From Streptomyces sp. IMTB 2501 (GTDB lineage: Bacteria; Actinomycetota; Actinomycetes; Streptomycetales; Streptomycetaceae), in assembly GCF_001953885.1 (NCBI RefSeq), contig NZ_MQUS01000023.1, positions 1-64,000 on the forward strand: 64,000 nucleotides of DNA, in the 5' to 3' direction. Below the pieces are notes generated by a model. It saw only the letters and a program-made list of their open reading frames with translations, searched no databases and was not told the origin of the DNA. Positions 1 through 8,052 of this stretch are shown piece after piece; the first letter of the stretch is position 1, and the number at the start of each line of letters is the position of its first letter. The position numbers were made by a program, and so were the translations under genes.

Positions 1-165
1 GGCCGTGCCCGCGACGTCCTGATCGCCGCGTCCTACGAGGCCGACCTGCTCGTCGTCGGCGCCCGGCGTCGGCACGGTCACTTCGGGCTCCAGCTCGGCC
101 GTGTCGCCCACGGCGTACTGCATCACGCGGCGTGCCCGGTGGCCGTCGTACCCGAGCATTCCTGA
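1..165 (+). CDS. Universal stress protein, C-terminal end (cut by window edge)
   Basis: Frame 1 is open from the window edge to TGA at 163-165 and encodes 54 residues. It has the end of a UspA fold: a strand LLVVGARRR, then a glycine-rich stretch through GRVAHGVLHHAACPVAVVP, which matches the nucleotide-binding G-2x-G-9x-G(S/T) region and final beta strand of the family. The usual final motif is 'LG SVS..V..HA.CPV.VV', so the match is clear although the N-terminus lies outside the window. Usp proteins bind ATP and support survival in hypoxia or stress. It faces the OsmC gene tail to tail, at the edge of a stress island. Confidence 0.85.
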   Translation, partial: GRARDVLIAASYEADLLVVGARRRHGHFGLQLGRVAHGVLHHAACPVAVVPEHS

Positions 166-239
166 TGACCCGCATGACCTGAGCGGACCATGATCCAGCG
201 CGGTGCCGAACGGTGCCCGTGCTCGACCCGGAGAGACAG

Positions 240-686
240 TCAGCCGAACTCGACCACGACCTGCGGTGTGTGCCGCAGTGTGTTGTGGACCGTGCAGTGG
301 TCGATCACGGCACGCAGCGCCTCGCGGCGCGCCTCGCTCAGCTCCGGCGGCGCCGTGACGTGCAGGCGCACGGAGCCCACGCGGGCCGGCCGGTCGTCGG
401 CCATCGTGAACTCGGCTGTCACGCCGAGGCGTTCGGCGTCGAGCTGGTGCCGTTCCAGGAAGCGCGCCGCGTAGTGGGCGACGCATGTGGCGAGGGAGAC
501 GACGAACAGTTCGACGGGTGTGGGGCCGAGGTCGTCGCCACCCGCTTCGAGCGGCTGATCGGTGACGAGGGTGTGGCCGCGCATCGTCACCCGGAAGGCT
601 TGGCGCCCGAAGTAGTTCACCTCCACACGACCAGGCGGCAGCGGCAGGGGAGCGGGCGGGACGGCGGGCAGGGTCGTGTTGGTCAT
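240..686 (-). CDS. OsmC/Ohr-family peroxiredoxin-like protein
   Basis: This 148-residue protein has the OsmC/Ohr layout. The two redox cysteines expected in the family are present: C68 in LATCVAHYAA and C131 in VIDHCTVHNTL. Family members reduce organic hydroperoxides with these cysteines. A GTG three nt upstream is also possible, but ATG at 686 lies 5 nt after AAGGAG and overlaps the stop of the protease gene upstream (TGATG), so translation is probably coupled. It is the second gene of an operon with the site-2 protease. Substrate is unknown; general osmotic/oxidative stress protection is inferred from the family and the neighbourhood. Confidence 0.88.
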   Translation of the reverse strand: MTNTTLPAVPPAPLPLPPGRVEVNYFGRQAFRVTMRGHTLVTDQPLEAGGDDLGPTPVELFVVSLATCVAHYAARFLERHQLDAERLGVTAEFTMADDRPARVGSVRLHVTAPPELSEARREALRAVIDHCTVHNTLRHTPQVVVEFG

Positions 687-1867
687 CACGTCTCCTTCGA
701 AAGCTCCGGACGGTGCTCGGGCGGCCCGTCGGGACCGGGACGCGTGGCGGTGGTGGGCCAGGCCAGGGCGCGGGTGATGTCGGCGACGGTGAGGATGCCG
801 ACGAGTCGGCCGCGGTCGAGGACCAGGGCGCGACGTGTGGGGCTTTCCTCCAGACGAGGAAGCAGGTCGAGCACGGGCTCCTCAGGAGTGGCTGTGACGA
901 CCTCGCCGAGTGGGCGCATCACCTCGTGGACCGTCGTGTGCGCACGGGCCTGCGCTGGTGTCGCGTCCACGCGCCGCACGGTGAGCAGGCCGACGACCGA
1001 ACCGTCTGCCGCCAGGACCGGGAACGCCGAGTGCCGGTACGGGCCGAAGGGCCCTTCGGCCAGGAAGTCGGTGAGCGTCGCCGTCGCCTGGACGGTGACC
1101 GGGTCCGGTGTCATGACGGGACCTACGGGGACGCCGTCCAGCAGGCCCCGGATCTGCGCCTGCCGGGCCTCGGCGGTGGCCGCCGTGATGAGGAACCAGC
1201 CGATCAGTGCGGGCCACAGGCCGGCGAGGTCACCGGCGAACAGCACGTCCGCGAACCCGGACAGCACCATGAACCAGCCCAGCACCCGGCCCGCCGCCGT
1301 CGCGCCCCGAGTGGCCCGCAGCCGGTCACCGGTGCGGTGCCACAGATACGCCCGTAGCAGCCGGCCACCGTCCAGCGGGGCGGCGGGCAGCGCGTTGAAC
1401 ACGGCGAGCAGGACGTTGATCGCGGCCAGCCAGGTGACCGCCTCGACCACCAGCCCCGACGTGTGCAGCGCGTTCAGTCCCACAGCGATGCCGCCCAGCG
1501 CGGCACCGGCCAGCAGACTCGTCAGCGGACCCACACCGGCGATCCGGAATTCGGCGGCCGGAGACGGAGCTTCATCCCGCAGCCGGGCGGCACCGCCCAG
1601 CATCCACAGCGTGATGCCCTCCACCTGGACGCCGTTGCGCCGCGCGACCACGGCGTGCGCCAGTTCGTGAGCGAGCAGCGAGACGAGAAACACGACAGCG
1701 GTCAGTACGGCGAGCGCCCAGTACGCGAAGGCGGAGTGACCCGGGTGGGCGGCGGGGAACCGGCCGTGCGCCAGCGCGACAGTGACAAGGCTGATGATCA
1801 CCAGCACGCTCCAGTGCAGGCCGATCCGGACACCGGCGATCCGGCCGAGGGACAGTGTCTCGTCCAT
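686..1867 (-). CDS. Site-2 protease family zinc metalloprotease with C-terminal CBS pair
   Basis: This polytopic membrane protein of 393 residues carries HELAH at about 67-71 (zinc ligands and catalytic Glu) and NALPAAPLDGG at about 158-168, whose Asp completes the zinc site. These are the two signatures of intramembrane S2P proteases. Two CBS motifs follow from about residue 240 to 365 (start VGPVMTPDPV; end VGILTVADITRAL) and may sense adenine nucleotides. The open frame runs further upstream, but ATG at 1867 is preceded by AAGGTGAGG-type ribosome-binding sequence and starts at the expected short N-terminus before TM1. It is the first gene of an operon with OsmC. A pair of palindromic boxes lies about 110-130 bp upstream. 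Confidence 0.88.
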   Translation of the reverse strand: MDETLSLGRIAGVRIGLHWSVLVIISLVTVALAHGRFPAAHPGHSAFAYWALAVLTAVVFLVSLLAHELAHAVVARRNGVQVEGITLWMLGGAARLRDEAPSPAAEFRIAGVGPLTSLLAGAALGGIAVGLNALHTSGLVVEAVTWLAAINVLLAVFNALPAAPLDGGRLLRAYLWHRTGDRLRATRGATAAGRVLGWFMVLSGFADVLFAGDLAGLWPALIGWFLITAATAEARQAQIRGLLDGVPVGPVMTPDPVTVQATATLTDFLAEGPFGPYRHSAFPVLAADGSVVGLLTVRRVDATPAQARAHTTVHEVMRPLGEVVTATPEEPVLDLLPRLEESPTRRALVLDRGRLVGILTVADITRALAWPTTATRPGPDGPPEHRPELSKET

Positions 1868-1967
1868 GAACCTCGCCTCACCTTCCGGCTTTCGCTGAGC
1901 GGTCTCGCATGACACGGAGCAGGTCCGCGGCACCTTCAGCGTGCGGCGGTAACCGTCCGGGCTGGAG

Positions 1968-2002
1968 GGGCCGGTCGGCTCTCGTCGGGGACAGGTCGGC
2001 CC
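1968..2002 (-). promoter_or_regulatory. Paired imperfect OsdR/DevR-like boxes upstream of the site-2 protease
   Basis: GGGCC-GGTC-GGCTC at 1968-1981 and GGGAC-AGGTC-GGCCC at 1988-2002 have centres about 20.5 bp apart (two helical turns), 108 and 128 bp upstream of the start at 1867. Both are imperfect versions of the GGGCC-N4-GGCCC palindrome seen repeatedly in this island. Assignment to an OsdR-type regulator is inference. Confidence 0.45.
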
Positions 2003-2114
2003 CGGCACGGCCCGACACGGCTGAGTAGGCCGGGCGGGACCCTTCTCACCCGGATCGTTGTCGAGCCGGCGAGAGCGACTGAGCCGGTGTGGGGCGAGGT
2101 GAGCCCGCACCGCC

Positions 2115-2621
2115 TCAGCCGCGCCCCCGTCCCGTCTGCTGGTCGTGCTCCCGTGCCTCACCCGCCTGCGTGAGCATGTGGATGAGCATCACACCCGTGA
2201 CCAGTTCGGGATGGATACGGACCGCTTGGTCCAGTCCCTGCTGCGGTGCCCAGGGGCGCAGCAGGGACCGCACCCGGGCCAGTTCGTGGGGATCGGTGAC
2301 GAGGCGGGCGTACCCCGTGACCACCACGCTCCAGCCGAGGTGCGTGTCGGGGTCGATGGCGTCGGCCTCATAGGCGACCACCACGCCGGTGCCGTCGCCC
2401 TCCTGCGCCGGGGAAGCCAGGGCCGCGCCCTCGCGGGTGCGGATGACGATGTCACCGCCGTCCATCACATGGGCGACCGGGCGGACGGTGGGCAGCGCCT
2501 GCAGGGTGAAGACGATCCTGCCCAGTGACACGCTGCTCAGCAGCCGCAGGGCCTCGGCCCGGTCGAGCTCGATGCGGTGGGGTGTCGGCTTGCTGTCACG
2601 CATCATGGCTGGCTTCTTCAT
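2115..2621 (-). CDS. Pyridoxamine 5'-phosphate oxidase-like (flavin split-barrel) protein
   Basis: This soluble 168-residue protein has the split-barrel pattern of small PNPOx-like proteins: an N-terminal helix ALRLLSSVSLGRIVF, strands around PTVRPVAHVMDGGDIVIRTREG, then a Trp-containing VVVTGYARLV strand. Such proteins bind FMN or F420; many act as reductases, and several belong to mycobacterial dormancy regulons. ATG at 2621 overlaps the stop of the truncated PPDK gene (ATGA); there is no convincing ribosome-binding site, so coupling or a downstream ATG at 2606 are both possible. The very end (REHDQQTGRGRG) looks like a disordered tail. No substrate can be assigned. Confidence 0.8.
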   Translation of the reverse strand: MKKPAMMRDSKPTPHRIELDRAEALRLLSSVSLGRIVFTLQALPTVRPVAHVMDGGDIVIRTREGAALASPAQEGDGTGVVVAYEADAIDPDTHLGWSVVVTGYARLVTDPHELARVRSLLRPWAPQQGLDQAVRIHPELVTGVMLIHMLTQAGEAREHDQQTGRGRG

Positions 2622-3184
2622 GGGTGTCTGGCTGCTGTCCCCGCCGACCTCGGTCGGCCGAAGTCGGACACGTCCAGGTGCAGGTCGTCCGGTGCCTCGC
2701 GGGCCTCTTTGAACAGGGTCGTAGCTTCGTCGAACAGGGCCAGGTCGACGCCCATCACCGTGCTGCCGTACATCTGGACCAGTCGGCGGTAGGAGTCCCA
2801 GGCGAACCGGTCGCTGCCGGAGACCTTGGCGAGGCCGAGCACGCAGGCGTCGTTCAGCCCGATGTCCAGGACCGTCTCCATCATGCCGGGCATGGAGAAC
2901 CGCGCTCCGGAGCGTACGGAGATCAGCAGCGGGTCGTCGGACTGGCCGAGCAGCCGCCCGGCGGCTCTCTCCAGCGCCGACAGATGCCGGGACACCTGCG
3001 CGGACATGCCCTCCGGCTCCTCACCGGTGGCCAGGAAGGCGCGGCACGCCTCGGTGGTGACGGTGAACCCGGGCGGCACCGGCAGGCCCAGCCGGGTCAT
3101 CTCGGCCAGATTCGCGCCCTTGCCACCGAGCAGGTCGGCCAGGTCCTGGTCCCCGTCCTGGACGTCGTACACATAACGGACCAT
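2618..3184 (-). pseudogene. ppdK: Pyruvate phosphate dikinase, N-terminal fragment only
   Basis: About 188 residues match the start of pyruvate phosphate dikinase: MVRYVYDVQDGD, then the ATP-grasp start GGKGANLAEMTRLGLPVPPGF and LISVRSGARFSMPGMMETVL. Complete enzymes have about 880 residues, including the swivelling phosphohistidine and PEP-binding domains, all absent here. Homology stops near DDLHLDVSD; the last 14 residues are unrelated, so a deletion joined the 5' end to the PNPOx gene. The ATG at 3184 has a good GAGGAG ribosome-binding site. It is probably transcribed (a perfect palindromic box lies 96 bp upstream) but cannot catalyse the reaction. PPDK belongs to the equivalent OsdR-controlled region of S. 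coelicolor. Confidence 0.82.
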
Positions 3185-3273
3185 GGCGGCACTCCTCGAC
3201 AGTGCGGTCTCCGTACGACTCCAGCGTCGGCCGGGACCGGACAGCGGGGGAGGTGCCCACGGTCCCCCGTACT

Positions 3274-3287
3274 GGGCCGATCGGCCC
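3274..3287. promoter_or_regulatory. Perfect palindrome GGGCCGATCGGCCC (OsdR/DevR-like box)
   Basis: A perfect 14-bp palindrome in the intergenic region between the divergent PPDK fragment (start 3184, 96 bp away) and the CBS-BON gene (start 3567). It is the best copy of the island-wide GGGCC-N4-GGCCC motif. A near copy lies at 3340-3354. Confidence 0.6.
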
Positions 3288-3481
3288 GTGCCGGGGCGGT
3301 CGCGGCGGCTCGACGGTCGGCGCAGTGGGTTGTGCAACACGGCCGATCGGGCGGATCAGCTCGGCGGGTTCCTGGGAAGGCAGGAGTCCGCAGAGCGGCG
3401 GCACGGTGCTGGACTGACACGCCCCGCCGTCCCGAAGCCGGCGTTTCCCCAAGGAGCTCGGGCCGACGGGGGTATCGGCTC

Positions 3482-3496
3482 GGGCCCATTCGGCCC
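3482..3496. promoter_or_regulatory. OsdR/DevR-like box variant upstream of the CBS-BON gene
   Basis: GGGCC-CATTC-GGCCC has a 5-nt spacer and is centred 78 bp upstream of the CBS-BON start at 3567. A GGGCC half-site lies about 22 bp further upstream (3460-3464). Confidence 0.5.
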
Positions 3497-3566
3497 ATGA
3501 CTCGGGCAGTCCGAGGCCGCAGCCTGAAGGTGTCCGATGACGGCGGTCGAGCCCTTGGAGGGCGCC

Positions 3567-4277
3567 ATGAACGGCACTCCGACGGTTGTGAACGACGTAA
3601 TGGCCCACCGGGTCGTCGCCCTGCGCACCGGTGCGGTCTTCAAGGACATCGTGCAGGCCATGCAGGAATGGCGGGTCAGCGCACTGCCCGTGCTGGACGA
3701 CGCCGGAGTGGTGGTAGGCGTGGTGTCCGAGGCCGATCTGCTGGCCAAGGAGGAGTTCGGCGACGGAGACATCGGGCGCTACGGGCAGTCGGCATACCTC
3801 GCGGACGTGCGCAAGGCGGACGCGGTGACCGCGGGCGAGCTCATGACCGCCCCGGCCGTCACCGTGCGGCCTGACGCCACTCTCGCTCACGCCGCGCGCA
3901 TCATGGCCCGCAGCCGGGTCAAACGGCTGCCGGTCGTCGGCCACGACGGCACCCTGAAGGGCATCGTCAGCCGCTCCGACCTGCTGAAGGTCTTCCTGCG
4001 GGACGACGAGGACATCGCGGATGAGGTGCGGCGCGAGATCGTCGTACGGCTCTTCGGCACGCACGCGGACGCGATCCGGGTCGACGTGCAGGACGGAGTC
4101 GTCTCGCTCGCCGGGCGGGTCCGCGAGACCGTCCTGATCACGCTGGCGGCCCGGCTCGCCCGGGCGGTGCCGGGCGTCGTCGACGTGAAATGCGCACTGA
4201 CCGGCCCGCCGCGCCACCCGGACCTCGACCCCGACCTCCCGGACGTCCCGGACACCGGCCGGGCCCGCACGGCCTGA
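3567..4277 (+). CDS. CBS-pair protein with C-terminal BON domain (first copy)
   Basis: This cytoplasmic protein of 236 residues has two CBS motifs (first around VVNDVMAHRVVALRTGAVFKD to VVSEADLL, second around ELMTAPAVTV to GIVSRSDLLKVFL), then a BON domain around VRREIVVRLFGTH to AGRVRETVLITLAARLARAVPGVVDV. CBS pairs bind adenine nucleotides; BON domains contact membranes or ligands. ATG at 3567 is chosen because TTGGAGGG lies 4-9 nt upstream; an in-frame ATG at 3537 has no such site. It is a close paralogue of the gene at 9470-10153 and resembles Hrp1-type hypoxic response proteins in its CBS part. Two palindromic boxes precede it. Confidence 0.9.
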   Translation: MNGTPTVVNDVMAHRVVALRTGAVFKDIVQAMQEWRVSALPVLDDAGVVVGVVSEADLLAKEEFGDGDIGRYGQSAYLADVRKADAVTAGELMTAPAVTVRPDATLAHAARIMARSRVKRLPVVGHDGTLKGIVSRSDLLKVFLRDDEDIADEVRREIVVRLFGTHADAIRVDVQDGVVSLAGRVRETVLITLAARLARAVPGVVDVKCALTGPPRHPDLDPDLPDVPDTGRARTA

Positions 4278-4304
4278 GGCAGATCCGCCGGCGCAGGACA
4301 GGCG

Positions 4305-4904
4305 GTGGCGACGATGGCTCCGACACCTTCCACGACGGTCACCCCGGTGAGGCTGTGGCACTGGCGGCCCAACCCGCTGCGGCGGCACAGCGACGTCGTC
4401 GAGGGCTGGATCGTGCTTGCCATCTGGACACTCGCGGTTCTCGCCGGAGTTGTCGCGGGTGTGCTGGCGGCGCAGGCCGTCGACCGGCCGACCCGGGTGC
4501 ACGCGGTGTCCGCCGTACTCACCGACGACGCGGCGCGGACCCCGGTCGGCACGGGTGGATACGACGACGGTCGGGTGTGGGCCGCCGTCCGCTGGACGGA
4601 CGCGGACGGCTCGGTCCACAAGGGCCAGGCGAAGTTCTTCCCGGGCGCTCCGGTGGGCACCCGGATCACGGTCTGGACGGACGCCAACGACCGGGTGGTC
4701 TCCGCCCCCCTCACCGGTGGTGCGGCGACGCTGCAGGCGGTCATGGCGGGCGTCCTCGTCGCCCCGTCGGTCGGCGCCACGGTCTGGGGCGGGGGACGGG
4801 TGGTCCGCGCCCGGCTCATCCGGCGGCGCATGGCCGAGTGGGACGAGGAGTGGCAGCAGATCGGACCGCAGTGGGGCGGACCTGAGTGGAGGAAGCTCCG
4901 GTGA
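4305..4904 (+). CDS. Two-TM membrane protein of the Rv1733c type
   Basis: This 199-residue protein has a hydrophobic helix near residues 31-57 (VVEGWIVLAIWTLAVLAGVV), a central extracytoplasmic domain with AVRWTDADGSVHKGQAKF and TRITVWTDANDRVV, and a second helix near 145-168. This TM-soluble-TM layout with a G.R..VWTD.. motif is that of Rv1733c, a DosR-regulon membrane protein of M. tuberculosis. Function is not known for the family. It follows the CBS-BON gene by 27 nt and is probably co-transcribed. GTG 4305 has AGGA 8 nt upstream; ATG 4314 is an alternative. Confidence 0.75.
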   Translation: MATMAPTPSTTVTPVRLWHWRPNPLRRHSDVVEGWIVLAIWTLAVLAGVVAGVLAAQAVDRPTRVHAVSAVLTDDAARTPVGTGGYDDGRVWAAVRWTDADGSVHKGQAKFFPGAPVGTRITVWTDANDRVVSAPLTGGAATLQAVMAGVLVAPSVGATVWGGGRVVRARLIRRRMAEWDEEWQQIGPQWGGPEWRKLR

Positions 4905-5049
4905 TCCACGGCTGGTTGCCGGGCGGGCCTGCGGCGGAGCCGGCAAAGGCACGTCGAGCCTGGACCACACCAGGAGGCCGACGTCGGCCCGGCCCGGTGC
5001 GCCGCGATCTTCCATACCGGCGGGCATGGCGTCGCACGCATCCGTTCCT

Positions 5050-5633
5050 ACGGCCGTTGGAGCACTTCGCCGGCCGCTGAGCAGCGTGGCGATGGTCAGG
5101 GCTGCTGCCAGGCCGCTGAGCAGGATGGCGGGCCGGCCGTCGAAGGCGATGCCGATCGTGGCGGGTGCGGCACCGGTGTTGCCTACCGAGGCGATGCCCC
5201 GCATGGTGGTTCGCCGCACGGCCGGGCCTGTGGCCATGGCCAGGAGCGTTCCTACGATGAAGGCGGCGGCCGAGAGCAGGAACCCGGTGAGGCGGGCAAG
5301 GCGAACCGGGGAGCGCGACGACGTCCCACCAGTTGCCGAGCAGCATGCCCGTCAGCACGATCAGGAACGTCACGTTGGAGACGGACGCTGCCGTGGCGTG
5401 CCGTGACTGTGCGGTGGGCGTGGCGTAGGGGCGGTGTAGCAGCAGGCCGATGGCACATCGGGGCGGTGAGGAGGCCGCCCGCGCGGAAGCGAAGACGATG
5501 CAGCCGACGGAGCGGCACGTCGGTGATGACGTCCCACAAGTGCCGATACGGTGGAACCCAGGCCTTCGGCGAACATGGTGGCCGCGATGAGGATGACGGT
5601 GACCGCGTTGAGCACCAGGTGCAGCGTCTCCAT
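5050..5633 (-). pseudogene. Degenerate multi-span transporter, bile acid:sodium symporter-like
   Basis: Three reading frames of the minus strand each hold part of one membrane protein. METLHLVLNAVTVILIAATMF followed by AEGLG starts at 5633; VSNVTFLIVLTGMLLGNWWDV lies near 5380-5320; MRGIASVGNTGAAPATIGIAF and SGLAAALTIATLLSG lie near 5240-5065. The order (short N-terminal TM with 'MF..GL', central TM, then a 'G..N..A' motif before the last TM) resembles BASS-family symporters. At least two frameshifts separate the parts. Family assignment is moderate; that this is a broken membrane-protein gene is more certain. No intact gene can be read between 4905 and 5647. Confidence 0.5.
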
Positions 5634-5647
5634 CGGCTTCTCCACTG

Positions 5648-6982
5648 TCAGTCGTGGAGTTCGCCGAGCCAGCGCAGGGCGGTCAGGCTCGGCAGGAAGC
5701 AGTACTCGCCTCCTCGGGTGACGACGAACCGGGGCAGCGGGGCGAGGCGGCGGCGCAGCGGCCGCTGGGGAATGGTGAAACCGGCGGACCCGTCGTGGGA
5801 GCCGGTGACGGGGTCTTTGGCGTCGTTCGCGCCGAAGAAGACGCCGTCGTTCATCCATTGCGACTGGACGAACTCGAACTGCCGCCCGATGTGTGCGCCG
5901 ACGAACGCGAACATGAGGCCGCGGTCGGCTCCGTCGTCCTCCAGTACCCCCTCGGGCAGCGGCGGACCGTAGACGGCGCCGCGCCGGATCATGCGGTGCA
6001 GCCGTACTTCCCCTGCTACCGCGGCATCACGAGGGTTGGCCCGGCGGATGTGACAGCCGCCGGGCGTCTTGAAGCCCATCGGATCGTCGCCTTCGTACAG
6101 GAAGGTGTTACGGCGGTGAGCGTCGGCGCCGAGAGCGGGATCGTCGTGCTCGGGAGCCAGCGCCAGGGGAGCGCCGCTGCGCCAGCGCCCCATGATCTTC
6201 GCGGCGATCAGTTCCTCGTCCTGGGGCCCGGTGGAGTTGTCCTTCAGATACCGTCGGAACTCGGCGACGTTCTGATGGAGCTTGCGGAAGACCGCGTAAC
6301 TGCCATTGCGTCCGAGCACGGTCGGCTGTGGACTCTGGACGCCGCCGAGTTCGTCCCGGTAGCCGATGACGAACTCGCCTGCTTTCAGAGGTACTTCCAA
6401 CTGGTTGGATCCCGGTATGCCGCTGCCTTCGACGGCCGGATGGCTGACCCCGTCGCGATAGCCGAAATGCTCGGTCTCGGTGGGCAGCGCGTAGCAGTCC
6501 TGGCGCCATGTCGCCGTCACGCCGGACTGCCCGTCGTACGCCGGGCGGGCACGGTCGACGGCCGCCTCCAGGCGCGCGGGGTCGGGCGCGACCGCTGCGA
6601 ACACCACGTGCACGTCGGGGCTGCCCAATGGCCTTTCCCAACGCTCCGGACTGCTCTCGCCGACATCGCCCAGCGTTCTGGCCCGGGCGGCCATCCCCTG
6701 CCTGAACTCCCAGGCGAGCGTGTCCAGTGAGGCGTGTGGCACCCCCAGCGCCTTCAGGCCGGGACAGGTGATGGCCACGCTCACCCACGTGTCGCCCAAA
6801 GGGCTGACCGGATCCGCCGCGGAGGTCACCGCCGTACTCGCCCGCCGCATCAACTCCCGTCCCGCATCCCGGTCGTCGATGCGGAAGACGAGATAGGTCG
6901 CCGCATAGGGCGTCGGTCGTGGGCTGAGGACCCCGCGCTGGATATCGTCGAGTTCCAGTCTGTCGTCCGCGTGCACGCTCAC
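5648..6982 (-). CDS. DyP-type heme peroxidase
   Basis: This 444-residue protein has the DyP signature GYRDG at about 174-178 (catalytic Asp177) and a proximal heme ligand candidate His311 in CHIRRANPRD, with EFVIGYRDE between. DyP peroxidases oxidise dyes, phenolics and other bulky substrates with H2O2. The upstream open frame is not used: GTG at 6982 follows GAGGAGG by 6 nt. There is no Tat signal and no encapsulin-targeting tail at the C-terminus (ends WLGELHD), so it is predicted to be cytoplasmic. It is the last of three same-strand genes separated by 28-nt gaps, with two uncharacterised partners. Confidence 0.93.
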   Translation of the reverse strand: MSVHADDRLELDDIQRGVLSPRPTPYAATYLVFRIDDRDAGRELMRRASTAVTSAADPVSPLGDTWVSVAITCPGLKALGVPHASLDTLAWEFRQGMAARARTLGDVGESSPERWERPLGSPDVHVVFAAVAPDPARLEAAVDRARPAYDGQSGVTATWRQDCYALPTETEHFGYRDGVSHPAVEGSGIPGSNQLEVPLKAGEFVIGYRDELGGVQSPQPTVLGRNGSYAVFRKLHQNVAEFRRYLKDNSTGPQDEELIAAKIMGRWRSGAPLALAPEHDDPALGADAHRRNTFLYEGDDPMGFKTPGGCHIRRANPRDAAVAGEVRLHRMIRRGAVYGPPLPEGVLEDDGADRGLMFAFVGAHIGRQFEFVQSQWMNDGVFFGANDAKDPVTGSHDGSAGFTIPQRPLRRRLAPLPRFVVTRGGEYCFLPSLTALRWLGELHD

Positions 6983-7010
6983 GGTTGACCTCCTCGCGGC
7001 TCTCAACGCC

Positions 7011-8024
7011 CTACTTGGAGACGAGGTTGCGCCAGAAGTTCCGCAGGCTTTCGTCCCCGCCGAACAAGGAGCTGAAGATCGTCGAGTCCGCCAGGAGCAG
7101 GTCGGCCGCGCGGTCACCGCCGGAAGGCATCGACAGGAACATGTTGAACTCGGTGTTGCCGGCCTCGGTGAACGGGTGCGGCCTCGACATGTCGATCGGC
7201 TGCCTGGCCAGCACGTGTACGGCGCCCGGTGCGTCGGTCGTCACATCGTAGTGCGGCAGGTGCATGTGGAAGTTGAAGTTCGTCACGCCGTCCAGCCAGC
7301 CCTTCGGGTCCAGGTCCCGGACCGTGGACAGCGGGACGATCTGATTGCCCTCGCGCGTTGCCGGGCGCAGCCCGTACCGGTTCATCACCGGTACGCCGAG
7401 GCCCCGCATCAAGTCCCTTACGTAGGTGGCGAATCGCTGTTGGCGGGGGACCAGGGGATCTCCGTGGTGGCGGTATTCCATCTCCCGTACCGTCGGGTCG
7501 TCCGATGCACCCACGTCGTGGTGCGGGCCCAGGACGATACGGGCGTCCTCCCGGGCGAGGAACGCACGCAGGGCCTCGATCTCTCCGGGTCGGGCCTCCT
7601 GCTCGGTGACCGCGTGGTCCAGGCCGAACACGAACAGGACGTCGGTGTCGTCGAGCACCCGCTCGTCGAGCGGGGTGAAGAAACCTGCCTGGTCGATGCG
7701 CTGATACACCGGGACGGGGTGACCCGTGACCTCCTCGACGAAGTCCTGGAACGGCACCCAGGCCCAGAAGAACAGCTCCAGCGACCCTGCGATGCCCTGC
7801 TGGAACCGATAGGGATCGGACCACTGCGGGTCCTCATAGGCCGGCCACGCCACCCGCCTGACCTCGGTCATCGTGGAGAAGCGGTTGTCCAGCTCGGCCG
7901 TATCGCGACCGGCCTCGGCCGGATAGCTCCACGAGACGTAGATGCTCACGCGCCGCCCGCCAGGGGTGTACCTCCGCGGAATGTGCCTCTGGTTGTACGT
8001 GCGCGCGGTCCTGACTTCACTCAT
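7011..8024 (-). CDS. Uncharacterised protein, middle gene of the DyP operon
   Basis: I do not recognise a named family in these 337 residues. There is no signal peptide or TM helix. A central segment (VLDDTDVLFVFGLDH ... EIEALRAFLAREDARIVLGPHHDVG) alternates strands and helices in the style of ThuA/class-I amidotransferase-like folds, with a HH pair at the end of a strand and no catalytic Cys where one would be expected. Other conserved-looking stretches are GVTNFNFHMHLPHYDVT and HPFTEAGNTEFN, rich in His. It lies between the 177-residue gene and DyP with 28-nt gaps, so a role with the peroxidase is inferred. ATG 8024 has only a weak GAGACGG site. Confidence 0.7.
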   Translation of the reverse strand: MSEVRTARTYNQRHIPRRYTPGGRRVSIYVSWSYPAEAGRDTAELDNRFSTMTEVRRVAWPAYEDPQWSDPYRFQQGIAGSLELFFWAWVPFQDFVEEVTGHPVPVYQRIDQAGFFTPLDERVLDDTDVLFVFGLDHAVTEQEARPGEIEALRAFLAREDARIVLGPHHDVGASDDPTVREMEYRHHGDPLVPRQQRFATYVRDLMRGLGVPVMNRYGLRPATREGNQIVPLSTVRDLDPKGWLDGVTNFNFHMHLPHYDVTTDAPGAVHVLARQPIDMSRPHPFTEAGNTEFNMFLSMPSGGDRAADLLLADSTIFSSLFGGDESLRNFWRNLVSK

Positions 8025-8052
8025 TGCAACCGTCTCATCGCCTCTGACCGTC

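Noticed and set aside
1041..1058. GGGCC...GGCC palindrome resembling the island box
   Set aside because: It lies within the CBS coding part of the protease gene, has one arm incomplete and no gene start at the usual distance.
213..1670. Long open frame of 485 codons on the plus strand
   Set aside because: It is antisense to OsmC and the site-2 protease, whose motifs (HELAH, CBS, redox Cys) are clear. In GC-rich DNA such mirror frames are expected.
5648..6982. DyP as encapsulin cargo
   Set aside because: The C-terminus has no targeting peptide and no encapsulin gene is present.
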